DNA of 64,000 nt from RGIG5612 sp050944475 (lineage in GTDB: Bacteria; Bacillota; Clostridia; Lachnospirales; Lachnospiraceae): assembly GCA_050944475.1 (NCBI GenBank), contig JBMNRD010000007.1, positions 13,500 to 77,499 on the forward strand, given 5' to 3'. Below are positions 27,139 to 35,764 of this stretch, one piece after another. Within the stretch, counting starts at the first letter, position 1. Each line of letters opens with the position of its first letter. Below the pieces are notes generated by a model that worked only from the letters and a program-made list of their open reading frames with translations, was not told the DNA's origin and ran no database searches. The translations under genes and the position numbers were made by a program.

Positions 27139-28494
27139 TTATCCGGGTATAATTTTCTTACGTAATACATCTATATCATTTTTAATTTTATTATCTTCGT
27201 CAATTCCTTTATTTATCTTATCATATCCATAGATAACTGTTGTGTGGTTCCTGTTTCCGAGTTTTCGTCCTATAAGGGTGAGACCCACGTCAGTGAGGGT
27301 TCTGCAAAGATACATACAAATCTGGCGGGGATAAACTATCTCCTGGGTTCTTTTATTTGAAGTAATATCATTTACGGTAACACCGAAGTGTTCGGATACA
27401 ATTTTAATAATTGTGTCAGGAGTTACCTGTTTCTGTGCTTCATCAAAAAGATCATGTAAAACATTTTGAGCAAACTCCAGAGTTATAACTGAAGATGTAA
27501 GCTTTGAATAGGCGACAATTTTTATAAGGGCACCCTCTAACTCACGGATATTGGAGGAAACATTTGAGGAAATATATTCCAAAACATTATCAGGAATAGG
27601 AGGAAAGTCCTCTAATTCGATTTTTTTTCTTAAAATTGCAACACGTGTTTCGTAATTAGGGGACTGAATATCTACGGAAAGACCCATGAGGAATCTTGAG
27701 CAGAGTCTTTCCTCGAGATTATTTATTTCCTTTGGATGTTTGTCCGAGGAAATAACTATCTGTTTATTATTATCAAGGAGGGCATTAAAGGTATGAAAAA
27801 GTTCCTGCTGGGAAGATTCCTTCCCGCTGATAAATTGAATATCGTCGATAAGAAGAACGTCAACATTACGGTATTTTTCACGGAAACGGACGTTCGCCAT
27901 AGGGCCGCCGTTTCTAATTGCATCAATTATTTCATTTGTAAACGTTTCGCAGGTTACATATAAAACTTTTAATTCAGGATTTTTATTTAAAATAAAATGT
28001 GCAACGGATTGCATAAGATGGGTTTTGCCAAGACCCACGCCTCCGTAAATGTACAACGGGTTATACATTTGGGCAGGAGATTCTGCAACCGCAAGAGATG
28101 CGGCATGGGCAAGGTTGCTGTTTTCTCCAACTACGAAGGATGAAAAAGTATATTTAGGATTAAGGCCGGAATTTTCAAAAATATCCGGTTTTTTGGGATG
28201 GTCGGAATAAATGTCCGCAGCAGGCGAATTAAATTGATCCGGAAGAATGAATTCCAAATCAAACGATCGTCCTAAAACTTCCTCAACACAGACCTTAAGG
28301 GGGGTAGAATACTTCTTTTTTATATATTGAAGCCCGATGGTTTCTTCAGGAACAACAATAATAATGGTGTCGCCCTCAACGGCACGAACCTCCAGGGGGA
28401 GAAGCCATGTTTTAAAAGAAACGTCGGAAATGTCATATTCCTGCTTCAGTTTATTGAGTATATCAGACCATTTTTTAATAATAGTATCAAGCAT
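27139..28494 (-). CDS. dnaA: Chromosomal replication initiator protein DnaA
   Basis: 451 residues in the usual four domains. Domain I covers residues 1-85. The AAA+ core has GGVGLGKTHLMQSVA (Walker A) and LLIDDIQFISGKE (Walker B), with an arginine finger in LCSRFLMGLSV. The C-terminal DNA-binding domain has TSNKRTQEIVYPRQICMYL and a signature GNRNHTTVIYG. In most bacteria this reads GGRDHTTV; the Asp equivalent to E. coli Asp433 is Asn416 here, next to His417 and Thr418. DnaA-ATP binds the origin boxes and opens the duplex. Gene preceded by TCAGAGG. Confidence 0.97.
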   Translation of the reverse strand: MLDTIIKKWSDILNKLKQEYDISDVSFKTWLLPLEVRAVEGDTIIIVVPEETIGLQYIKKKYSTPLKVCVEEVLGRSFDLEFILPDQFNSPAADIYSDHPKKPDIFENSGLNPKYTFSSFVVGENSNLAHAASLAVAESPAQMYNPLYIYGGVGLGKTHLMQSVAHFILNKNPELKVLYVTCETFTNEIIDAIRNGGPMANVRFREKYRNVDVLLIDDIQFISGKESSQQELFHTFNALLDNNKQIVISSDKHPKEINNLEERLCSRFLMGLSVDIQSPNYETRVAILRKKIELEDFPPIPDNVLEYISSNVSSNIRELEGALIKIVAYSKLTSSVITLEFAQNVLHDLFDEAQKQVTPDTIIKIVSEHFGVTVNDITSNKRTQEIVYPRQICMYLCRTLTDVGLTLIGRKLGNRNHTTVIYGYDKINKGIDEDNKIKNDIDVLRKKIIPG

Positions 28495-28756
28495 AAAAAC
28501 CTCTGATTTATTAATTTCTGAAACACAAAAAATTATATATGTATATTCTATTATAAAATAAGAATATTTTCAATAAATACATGTAAAAAGCAGCACACAA
28601 AAAATTGTTGAAAACTTGTCAAGAATCTATGCAAAACCTTAAGAAGCCCTTATAAATAAAAGAAAAAACGTATGCAGAGTTATCAACATTATAACAAAAA
28701 AGCTGTTGAAAAGTTTTTAATGCCGAAAAACCCTTTATATTCAAGAGAAATTGCCC
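28495..28756. other. oriC: Origin region upstream of dnaA with variant DnaA boxes
   Basis: The dnaA-rpmH gap is very AT-rich and holds no gene. Box-like 9-mers with a TCAACA core occur at 28606-28614 (minus, TTTTCAACA), 28680-28688 (plus, TTATCAACA) and 28704-28712 (minus, TTTTCAACA). All differ from the classical TTATCCACA at the sixth base (A for C). Together with the dnaA-dnaN gap this suggests a bipartite origin flanking dnaA, as in B. subtilis. The gene direction also switches here. Confidence 0.65.
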
Positions 28757-28785
28757 TTGACTCAGGGAAAAACATTCAATATAAT
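28757..28785 (+). promoter_or_regulatory. rpmH promoter
   Basis: TTGACT (28757-28762) and TATAAT (28780-28785) with a 17-base spacer, about 40 bases before rpmH; drives the rpmH-rnpA-yidD-yidC-khpB genes. Confidence 0.8.
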
Positions 28786-28825
28786 AAAGGTTGCTATTTT
28801 TTTGGATACAAGGAGGTGGAGTCAA

Positions 28826-28963
28826 ATGAGCAAAATGACTTTTCAGCCTAAAAAGAAATCCAGAGCAAGGGTTCATGGATTTAGAGCGAGAATGCGAACT
28901 TCGGGCGGAAGAAAAATTATCGCCGCACGCAGGGCAAAAGGAAGAAAAGCTTTAACAGTCTAA
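28826..28963 (+). CDS. rpmH: 50S ribosomal protein L34
   Basis: 45 residues, full length for L34. TFQPKKKSRARVHGFRARM and TSGGRKIIAARRAKGRK are the highly conserved basic body. ATG 28826 is set by AGGAGGTGG at 28811-28819; a longer open frame upstream covers the promoter and is not coding. First gene of the right-hand replichore. Confidence 0.97.
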   Translation: MSKMTFQPKKKSRARVHGFRARMRTSGGRKIIAARRAKGRKALTV

Positions 28964-29016
28964 GACCGCAGCTTTGAAAAAGGCGGTCTTTCTTCTTTAA
29001 TAGGGGGATAATTAGC

Positions 29017-29358
29017 TTGAGAAACATCAATTCTTTGAAGAATGTATCCCAGTTTGAAGAAGTATATAAGGAAGGCAAGTCATTAGCAAACAAATATCTT
29101 GTCTTGTATGTGCTCCCGAAGGAGGGAGATTTCAGGTTAGGAATTTCCGTTAGCAGGAAGGTCGGAAGCAGTGCCGTAAGAAACAGGGTGACAAGACTCA
29201 TCAGGGAGAGTTATCTGACCCTCAAAAAGCAGATACCGGACGGTTATCATGTTGTTGTGGTTGCCCGCCCGGCTGCGCAGGGAAAAAGTTTTGAAAAGAT
29301 TAGGAATGCGTTTTCACAGTTGTTGCAAATGCAGGGATTAATCCCAAATGGTCAATAG
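29017..29358 (+). CDS. rnpA: Ribonuclease P protein component
   Basis: 113 residues starting at TTG 29017 behind AGGGGG. GISVSRKVGSSAVRNRVTRLIRESY (core RNRVTRLIRE) is the RNR motif that binds the P RNA. The protein aids 5-prime tRNA maturation. It lies 53 bases after rpmH and its stop is 2 bases before yidD. Confidence 0.95.
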   Translation: MRNINSLKNVSQFEEVYKEGKSLANKYLVLYVLPKEGDFRLGISVSRKVGSSAVRNRVTRLIRESYLTLKKQIPDGYHVVVVARPAAQGKSFEKIRNAFSQLLQMQGLIPNGQ

Positions 29359-29360
29359 TC

Positions 29361-29576
29361 ATGATAAGAAGGATTCTTATTGCACCAATAAGGTTTTATC
29401 AGAAATACTTGTCCGGGGCAAAAAAATATAATCATTGTAAATACATCCCTACCTGTTCTCAATATGCAATAGAGGCAATTGAGAAGTATGGCCCGCTTAA
29501 AGGGCTGGGATTGGCCGTCTATAGAATTCTTAGATGCAATCCTTTTTCCAAGGGTGGTTACGACCCGGTACCATAA
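29361..29576 (+). CDS. yidD: Membrane protein insertion efficiency factor YidD
   Basis: 71 residues. IAPIRFYQKYLSGAKK, CKYIPTCSQYAIEAIEKYG and RILRCNPFSKGGYDPVP are the family signature with the three cysteines. A short amphipathic N-terminal helix should hold it to the inner membrane face, where it helps YidC-dependent insertion. Position between rnpA and yidC is conserved across bacteria. Confidence 0.95.
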   Translation: MIRRILIAPIRFYQKYLSGAKKYNHCKYIPTCSQYAIEAIEKYGPLKGLGLAVYRILRCNPFSKGGYDPVP

Positions 29577-29587
29577 GGAGGTCATAC

Positions 29588-30925
29588 GTGTTTAATTTTC
29601 TACTTTTTTCGGCCTGCGGAGGCAGTTCTGCCAATGCCGGCGCAATGGGCGACGGGTGCTACAGCTGGCCGGTCATCAAGCAGATAGTTTGGCTTTTTTC
29701 CTGGGCACTCAATTATCTTTATCGTTTTCTTGATTTAATCGGAATTGCCAATATCGGTCTCGTGATTATTCTCTTCACGCTGATTATTAAGTTTCTTCTT
29801 CTTCCGCTGACAATTAAACAGCAGAAGTTTACAAAACTTACCAGCGTAATGCAGCCTGAGCTTCAGAAAATTCAGAATAAGTACAAGGGCGCTCAGGGTG
29901 ATCAGTATGCAATGCAGGCAATGCAGGCGGAGACAAGGGCTGTATATGCCAAGTATGGCGTGTCCCAGGCCGGAGGATGTCTGCAGTCATTTATCCAGTT
30001 CCCCATACTTATTGCCATGTATGGCGCATTAAGGGGCATTCCTACAGCGGTTGAAAACATCGCAGCACAGCTCCGCCCTGTTGCGGACATTATTGCAAAT
30101 GCCGGAGATTCCGTAAAAACCGGAGTCAAGGAGATTTCCTCTGCTCTTCTTTCTTCGGACGGGGACGTAGTTATAAAGACATTATATTCTCTTCCGATAA
30201 AAAGCTGGGATGCTTTGCAGGCATTGTTTACCGGGGCCGAGGCCGCGGCAATCGCAAATTATCATGAAACTTTTGTGGGCCTGAATTCCTTCCTTGGCTG
30301 GGATATTAGCCAGAGCCCGTGGAATCTCATGAGAGCCGGAGGAATCGGAATTCTTGCAGTTCTTATTCCCCTTATTGCAGGATTTTCACAGTGGCTGTCA
30401 TTTAAGCTTACTCAGACAAAGCAGTCGGCGGCAGCGACCGACAGCATGGCGACAACCAGCAAGACAATGGGACTTATCATGCCGCTGTTTTCTGTTTACA
30501 TCTGCTTTACAATGAGCACCGGACTTGGACTTTACTGGTGCATGAGCTCGCTTTTCCAGGTTGTGTTGCAGATTTTGATTAACAGACATTATCGCAAAAT
30601 TGACATGGATAAGTTTATTGAAGCAAATCTGGCCAAGGGAGCAAAGAAGGCGGAGACAAAGAGAGAAAAGAGCGGCGTTAAAGGAAGTGATATTTCCTCT
30701 GTGGCCAATATTTCAACAAGGAACATAGATCGTCAGGGAGATTATCAGCCTGCGCGTCCCATGTCCATCGCAGAGAAGGCAAACATGAATGTTATGGATA
30801 CGGGCACAGACAATGTTAAGCCCGCCTCCAATTCATTGGCGGCCAAGGCAGGACTTGTCCAGGAGTATAACGAAGAACATCCGGACGAAAATCCAACTCT
30901 CAACAGAAAAAAATACAAAAAGTAA
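29588..30925 (+). CDS. yidC: Membrane protein insertase YidC/OxaA
   Basis: 445 residues from GTG 29588, preceded by TAAGGAGGT at the yidD stop; in-frame codons before it belong to yidD sequence in another frame. IGLVIILFTLIIKFLLLPLTIKQQ (core FTLIIKFLLLPL) opens the YidC core with the conserved Arg-facing groove, and GGCLQSFIQFPILIAMYGAL and GLGLYWCMSSLFQ follow. Between helices 2 and 3 is a long loop (about 90 residues). The C-terminal 90 residues are polar and charged. Inserts proteins into the membrane with or without Sec. Confidence 0.93.
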   Translation: MFNFLLFSACGGSSANAGAMGDGCYSWPVIKQIVWLFSWALNYLYRFLDLIGIANIGLVIILFTLIIKFLLLPLTIKQQKFTKLTSVMQPELQKIQNKYKGAQGDQYAMQAMQAETRAVYAKYGVSQAGGCLQSFIQFPILIAMYGALRGIPTAVENIAAQLRPVADIIANAGDSVKTGVKEISSALLSSDGDVVIKTLYSLPIKSWDALQALFTGAEAAAIANYHETFVGLNSFLGWDISQSPWNLMRAGGIGILAVLIPLIAGFSQWLSFKLTQTKQSAAATDSMATTSKTMGLIMPLFSVYICFTMSTGLGLYWCMSSLFQVVLQILINRHYRKIDMDKFIEANLAKGAKKAETKREKSGVKGSDISSVANISTRNIDRQGDYQPARPMSIAEKANMNVMDTGTDNVKPASNSLAAKAGLVQEYNEEHPDENPTLNRKKYKK

Positions 30926-30939
30926 GAAGGGAGGAAAAA

Positions 30940-31563
30940 ATGGAGTTTAAAGAATTTGCTGCTAAGTCAGTAGATGAAGCCATAACTGAAGCATCAATCG
31001 ATTTTGGAACAACAAGCGACAATATAGAATATGAAGTCATTGAGGAAGGAAGCGCCGGATTATTCGGAATGTTTTCAAAAGATGCCGTAATCAAGGCAAG
31101 AAAAAAGGCCGGCGCAGAAGAACTTATAGTGGAGTTTCTCACAACCGTTCTTGATAAAATGGACATGTCTTCCGAGGTTAAGGTTTTGATTGATGACGAA
31201 GAAAGAACCATAAACATAAATCTTGAAAGCGAATTCGGCGGCGATATCATTGGCAAGAAGGGACAGAATCTTGATGCTCTACAATATCTTGCCAGCCTTG
31301 TTGCCAACAAAGAAAAGGAAGATTATTATCGTGTGAGGCTTGATACCAAAAACTACAGGGAGCGCAGGCAGAAGACTCTTGAGAATCTTGCAAAGAATGT
31401 TGCTTCCAAGGTGAAGAAAACCAGAAGGAGAATTGTGCTCGATCCGATGAATCCCTACGAGAGGAGGATCGTTCACGCATATCTTCAGTCGGACAAGGGT
31501 GTTACAACCAAGAGCGAGGGCGACGAGCCGAACAGAAGAGTTATAGTTTATTACAAGAAATAA
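30940..31563 (+). CDS. khpB: RNA-binding protein KhpB (Jag/EloR)
   Basis: 207 residues in three domains. Jag-N covers residues 1-55 (FAAKSVDEAITEA, GSAGLFGMFSKDA). A KH domain follows with GDIIGKKGQNLDALQYL. The R3H domain ends with MNPYERRIVHAYLQ and RRVIVYYKK. In Firmicutes KhpB with KhpA binds RNA and affects cell elongation. Fifteen bases after yidC, with GGGAGG before the ATG. Confidence 0.93.
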   Translation: MEFKEFAAKSVDEAITEASIDFGTTSDNIEYEVIEEGSAGLFGMFSKDAVIKARKKAGAEELIVEFLTTVLDKMDMSSEVKVLIDDEERTININLESEFGGDIIGKKGQNLDALQYLASLVANKEKEDYYRVRLDTKNYRERRQKTLENLAKNVASKVKKTRRRIVLDPMNPYERRIVHAYLQSDKGVTTKSEGDEPNRRVIVYYKK

Positions 31564-31576
31564 TTTTTAAAGAAAG

Positions 31577-31608
31577 CGCCCCGAACCATCAGTTCGGGGC
31601 GTGGTTTT
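31577..31608 (+). terminator. Terminator-like hairpin abutting mnmE
   Basis: A 10-bp perfect stem (cgccccgaac / gttcggggcg) with loop catca is followed by tggtttt and then immediately the mnmE ATG. The T run is short, so it may be a partial terminator or a translation control rather than a full stop. Confidence 0.65.
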
Positions 31609-32994
31609 ATGGAAATGATTAATCAAAACGAAACCATCGCCGCAATCTCTACCGCAGCAAGCAATTCGGGAATCGGCATAATAAGACTAAGCGGGCAAGA
31701 GGCTATCGGAATAATCAGCAGGATTTTCAAACCGGCAAAGAAAAAGGACATCATGAAGGTGCCCTCATTTACTATGCATTACGGTAATATACTTGAAGAC
31801 GGAAAGGTCGTTGACGAGGTGCTGGTTTCCGTAATGCGCAGTCCCCATACTTACACCCGTGAAGATGTTGTCGAAATAAATTGTCATGGCGGCGTTTTTG
31901 TTTTGCAGAGAATTCTTGACCTGGTAATACGTGAAGGCGCCAGACCGGCGGAGCCGGGAGAGTTTACAAAAAGGGCTTTCCTGAACGGGAGAATAGATCT
32001 TGTCCAGGCCGAAGCGGTTATTGACGTGATTAATGCGCAAAACAACTATGCATTAAGGAGCGCCGTTACCCAGCTTAAGGGAAGTATTTCCGACAAAGTA
32101 AGAAGCATCCGGGAGAGATTGATTGAGCAGCTGGCTTATATTGAAGCTGCGCTCGATGATCCCGAGCACATAGAAATGGATAATTACGGAAAAGTGTTAA
32201 TGCCTATTATTACCGAATGCCTTGAGGAAGTATTCTGGCTGGTATCTTCCGCGGAAGACGGCAGAATATTGAAGGAAGGCATCAAGACCGTGATACTGGG
32301 TAAGCCTAATGTAGGAAAATCCTCTCTTCTTAACGAATTGCTGGGGCAGGACAGGGCGATAGTCACGGATATAGCAGGGACCACGCGGGACGCTCTGGAA
32401 GAAAGCCTGAAGATTAAAGATATTGTTTTGAATATCATTGACACAGCCGGAATCCGAAGGACGGAGAACGTAATAGAGCAGATAGGAGTGGACAAGGCGA
32501 AAGAGTACGCCAGAGACGCGGATTTAATCATTTTCGTAATGGACGGTTCCCGGCCGCTTGATGAAAATGATTTTGAAATTTTAAGCATTGTTTGCGAAAA
32601 GAAAGTCATAGGACTAGTCAACAAGAAAGATCTGGGAGTAAAAGCGGACGTTTCCGAACTGCGCAGGAGAGCGGAGATTCCGGTAATTGAGATTTCAATA
32701 AAGGAGAAGGAAGGCATCGAAGACGTTGTCGCACTGATTGAAGAAATGTTTTATAAAAAAGAAATCGATTTTAATAATCAGGTTTTTATTACAAACGCCA
32801 GACAAAAAAACTCTCTTGAAAAAGCAGCCGTAAGTCTGCGGAAGGTCCAGCAGAGCATCCGTGAAAACATGCCGGAAGATTTTTTTACTATTGATATGAT
32901 GGAAGCATATGAGCAGCTCGGATCGGTAATCGGTGAGACAATAGAGGATGACCTTGCAGAAGAAATTTTTTCCAAATTCTGTATGGGAAAATAA
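31609..32994 (+). CDS. mnmE: tRNA modification GTPase MnmE
   Basis: 461 residues. The N-terminal tetrahydrofolate-binding domain shows DTIAAI-like ETIAAISTAASNSGIGIIRLSG (part quoted) and CHGGVFVLQRIL. The G domain has GKPNVGKSSLLNELLG (G1), DIAGTTRD (G2), DTAGIR (G3) and NKKD (G4). It ends FCMGK, the catalytic-Cys C-terminus CxGK. With MnmG it builds the cmnm5 group on wobble uridine 34 of several tRNAs. No ribosome site precedes ATG 31609; ATG 31615 is a possible alternative. Confidence 0.95.
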   Translation: MEMINQNETIAAISTAASNSGIGIIRLSGQEAIGIISRIFKPAKKKDIMKVPSFTMHYGNILEDGKVVDEVLVSVMRSPHTYTREDVVEINCHGGVFVLQRILDLVIREGARPAEPGEFTKRAFLNGRIDLVQAEAVIDVINAQNNYALRSAVTQLKGSISDKVRSIRERLIEQLAYIEAALDDPEHIEMDNYGKVLMPIITECLEEVFWLVSSAEDGRILKEGIKTVILGKPNVGKSSLLNELLGQDRAIVTDIAGTTRDALEESLKIKDIVLNIIDTAGIRRTENVIEQIGVDKAKEYARDADLIIFVMDGSRPLDENDFEILSIVCEKKVIGLVNKKDLGVKADVSELRRRAEIPVIEISIKEKEGIEDVVALIEEMFYKKEIDFNNQVFITNARQKNSLEKAAVSLRKVQQSIRENMPEDFFTIDMMEAYEQLGSVIGETIEDDLAEEIFSKFCMGK

Positions 32995-33014
32995 GGTCGG
33001 AAGCGAAACGAAGA

Positions 33015-34895
33015 ATGATAGAACATGTAACTGAAGAATATGATATTGTGGTTGTCGGCGCAGGACACGCAGGCTGTGAGGCGGCGCTTGCATGTGCAAG
33101 GCTCGGATTCAGGACGATAGTGTTTACCGTCAGCGTTGACAGTATAGCGCTTATGCCTTGCAATCCGAATATCGGCGGATCTTCAAAGGGGCACCTTGTC
33201 AGGGAGCTTGACGCCCTTGGCGGGGAAATGGGGAAAAATATCGACAAAACCTTTATCCAGTCAAGAATGCTTAACACTTCCAAAGGTCCCGCCGTGCATT
33301 CTCTTCGGGCGCAAGCGGATAAGCAGGAATATACTCAAAGCATGCGCCGGACCCTTGAAAATACCGATAATCTGACCATTCGCCAGGCGGAAGTGACGGA
33401 AATTTTGGTGCGCAAAGGAATCGTTTTTGGAGTAAAGACTTTTTCCGGAGCAACCTATAAGGCAAAAGCGGTTATTCTTGCCACGGGAACCTATCTTAAC
33501 GCAAGGTGCATTTACGGAGAGGTCAGCAGTTATACCGGCCCCAACGGGCTGCAGGCGGCCAATCATCTTACAGCCTCTCTTATTGAAAACGGGATAGAAA
33601 CCAGGCGTTTTAAAACAGGAACTCCGGCCAGAGTAGACGCAAGGAGCTTGGATTTTTCCAAGATGGAGGAGCAAAAGGGAGACACGCCCGTTGTGCCCTT
33701 CTCTTTTTCAACTGATCCGGCTTCCGTACAGAAAGAACAAGTTTCCTGTTATCTGACTTATACCACGGAAAAAACGCATGAAATCATCCGCAAAAACATT
33801 CACCGGTCTCCATTGTTTTCCGGAGATATAACAGGAATCGGTATCAGATACTGTCCTTCAATTGAGGACAAGATAGTGAAATTTCCGGAAAAGAACCGTC
33901 ATCAGATATTTGTGGAGCCTGAAGGGAAATATACGAATGAGATGTATCTGTCCGGAATGAGTTCTTCTTTGCCGGAGGATGTCCAGTTTTCGATGTATAA
34001 AACACTGCCGGGGCTGGAAAATGTCAGCATCATCAGAAACGCATATGCAATAGAATACGATTGTATTGATGCAAACCAGATTAAGGCCAGCCTTGAATTT
34101 AAGGCAATAAAAGATCTCTACAGTGCGGGACAGATAAACGGAAGCTCCGGCTATGAGGAGGCCGCGGTTCAGGGGTTTATGGCAGGAGTTAATGCCGCAA
34201 GGGCCTTACAAGGGAAGGAAGCGATCATTTTTGACAGGAGCCAGGCGTACATAGGCGTGCTTATTGATGATTTGGTTACAAAGGAAAATTCGGAACCGTA
34301 CCGGATGATGACTAGCAGGGCGGAATACAGGCTCCTTTTGAGACAGGACAATGCGGACTTGCGACTAACGGAGATTGGCAGGGAGATCGGGCTGATAAGT
34401 GAGGAAAGATACCGTTATGTGGAAACAAAGAAGGCATTGATTGCCAAAGAGGTTCAGAGAATAAAGGAGGTTGCTGTCGGAGCCGAAAGAAAAACACAGG
34501 AATTTCTCGAAGCAAACGGAAGTGCTCCGTTAAATACGGGGGTAAGTCTTGCCGAATTGATCAGGCGACCGGAGCTTGACTACGTTAAGGTTAAAGAATT
34601 GGACGCACAACGACCGGAGCTTGAGCCAGATGTTATAGAACAGGTAGACATTGAGATTAAATATGAAGGATATATAGCAAGACAGCAAAGGCAAGTTGAG
34701 AATATGAAGAGAGTGGAAGGGCGCCGGCTCAGCGAGGATATTGATTATCGCAGCATTAGTGGCCTGAGACTTGAAGCCGGCCAGAAACTTGACAAGTTTA
34801 AGCCCCGTTCAATTGGGCAGGCATCTCGCATATCCGGTGTTACGCCGGCAGACATTTCTGTTTTGCTTATCTGGCTGACTCAGCAAGGAAGGTAA
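33015..34895 (+). CDS. mnmG: tRNA uridine-34 carboxymethylaminomethyl enzyme MnmG (GidA)
   Basis: 626 residues. The FAD loop VVVGAGHAGCEAALACARLG, LMPCNPNIGGSSKGHLVRELDALGGEMG (core NPNIGGSSKGH), and TGTYLNARC are family hallmarks. The C-terminal helical domain binds MnmE. It lies 20 bases after mnmE, and a parS site follows its stop by one base. Confidence 0.96.
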   Translation: MIEHVTEEYDIVVVGAGHAGCEAALACARLGFRTIVFTVSVDSIALMPCNPNIGGSSKGHLVRELDALGGEMGKNIDKTFIQSRMLNTSKGPAVHSLRAQADKQEYTQSMRRTLENTDNLTIRQAEVTEILVRKGIVFGVKTFSGATYKAKAVILATGTYLNARCIYGEVSSYTGPNGLQAANHLTASLIENGIETRRFKTGTPARVDARSLDFSKMEEQKGDTPVVPFSFSTDPASVQKEQVSCYLTYTTEKTHEIIRKNIHRSPLFSGDITGIGIRYCPSIEDKIVKFPEKNRHQIFVEPEGKYTNEMYLSGMSSSLPEDVQFSMYKTLPGLENVSIIRNAYAIEYDCIDANQIKASLEFKAIKDLYSAGQINGSSGYEEAAVQGFMAGVNAARALQGKEAIIFDRSQAYIGVLIDDLVTKENSEPYRMMTSRAEYRLLLRQDNADLRLTEIGREIGLISEERYRYVETKKALIAKEVQRIKEVAVGAERKTQEFLEANGSAPLNTGVSLAELIRRPELDYVKVKELDAQRPELEPDVIEQVDIEIKYEGYIARQQRQVENMKRVEGRRLSEDIDYRSISGLRLEAGQKLDKFKPRSIGQASRISGVTPADISVLLIWLTQQGR

Positions 34896-34896
34896 A

Positions 34897-34912
34897 TGTT
34901 TCACGTGAAACA
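34897..34912. promoter_or_regulatory. parS centromere site 1
   Basis: Perfect 16-bp palindrome TGTTTCACGTGAAACA, the classical bacterial parS, between mnmG and rsmG. It is the ParB loading site; ParB is encoded 1.7 kb downstream. Confidence 0.95.
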
Positions 34913-34925
34913 TTGTTGAGAAGAA

Positions 34926-35636
34926 ATGGATTTGGAATATTTACGAGACTTCTGCAAAGAAAAAAACATAGATTTTTCAGAAAAACAATCAGGACAAATA
35001 AAAGAATTTATCAGGCTTCTTTTAGATAGAAACAAGGTTGTGAATCTGACCGCCATTGTTGATCCGGTTGAGGTCGAAATCAAACACATAATAGATTCCA
35101 TTGAAGGGGTCAAGATAATCAGAAATCTTGTCAGCGAAGAGTTTTCGCTCCTTGATGTTGGCTGCGGAGCCGGCTTCCCGGGGATTCCCTTGAAAATATT
35201 TTTGCTACAAGGCAGGTTTACTCTGCTTGATTCTCTTAAGAAGCGAATTGAGTTTGTTAATGATGTAATCCGCAGGCTTGAGCTTCAGGACATAGAGGCC
35301 GTTGCCGTGCGGGCGGAAGATTATAAAAAGAAAAGCAGCTTTGATATCTGTGTCTCCAGGGCTGTTGCGAAAACCAATGTTTTGTTGGAATATTCTCTGC
35401 CATTCGTTAAAGAGGGAGGGTATTGCATTCTATATAAATCGCAAGAATTTGAAGAGGAATTGAAAGAGGCCGAGACAGCAATAAATGAGCTGGGAGGAAA
35501 ACTTTTCAGGGTAGAAACTTTTTCCCTGCCAAACAACAATGGAAAAAGAAGCCTTATCATTATTAAGAAGATTAAAAAAACTCCGGAAAAATATCCCAGA
35601 AGAGCCGGCAAACCGTCAAAGTCTCCAATTCGGTAA
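34926..35636 (+). CDS. rsmG: 16S rRNA (guanine-527-N7) methyltransferase RsmG (GidB)
   Basis: 236 residues. VVNLTAIVDP, then LLDVGCGAGFPGIPLKI is the SAM-binding loop, followed by LLDSLKKRIEFVNDVIRRL and DICVSRAVA. It methylates G527 of 16S rRNA; loss gives low-level streptomycin resistance in other bacteria. The C-terminal tail is unusually basic (KKIKKTPEKYPRRAGKPSK). Its stop codon lies inside the second parS palindrome. Confidence 0.94.
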   Translation: MDLEYLRDFCKEKNIDFSEKQSGQIKEFIRLLLDRNKVVNLTAIVDPVEVEIKHIIDSIEGVKIIRNLVSEEFSLLDVGCGAGFPGIPLKIFLLQGRFTLLDSLKKRIEFVNDVIRRLELQDIEAVAVRAEDYKKKSSFDICVSRAVAKTNVLLEYSLPFVKEGGYCILYKSQEFEEELKEAETAINELGGKLFRVETFSLPNNNGKRSLIIIKKIKKTPEKYPRRAGKPSKSPIR

Positions 35637-35662
35637 ATATGTTTCACGTGAAACATATTTAC
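35633..35662. promoter_or_regulatory. parS centromere site 2 within a 30-bp perfect palindrome
   Basis: The 16-bp core TGTTTCACGTGAAACA is at 35640-35655. Its flanks GTAAATA and TATTTAC extend the palindrome to 30 bp with no mismatch. It overlaps the rsmG stop and could also act as a hairpin. Confidence 0.95.
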
Positions 35663-35764
35663 AGGGCTCTTCCAAAGCAAAAACGAAATTCTTAGAGAAT
35701 AATATAGATATTAAAAAGCGCATGTGCTAAAATCAACAGTGCACAACAAATACGGGAGAACTAA

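Noticed and set aside
29588..29650. Lipoprotein signal at the YidC N-terminus (FSAC)
   Set aside because: No positive charge precedes it and the -3 residue is Phe; the match to a lipobox is weak.
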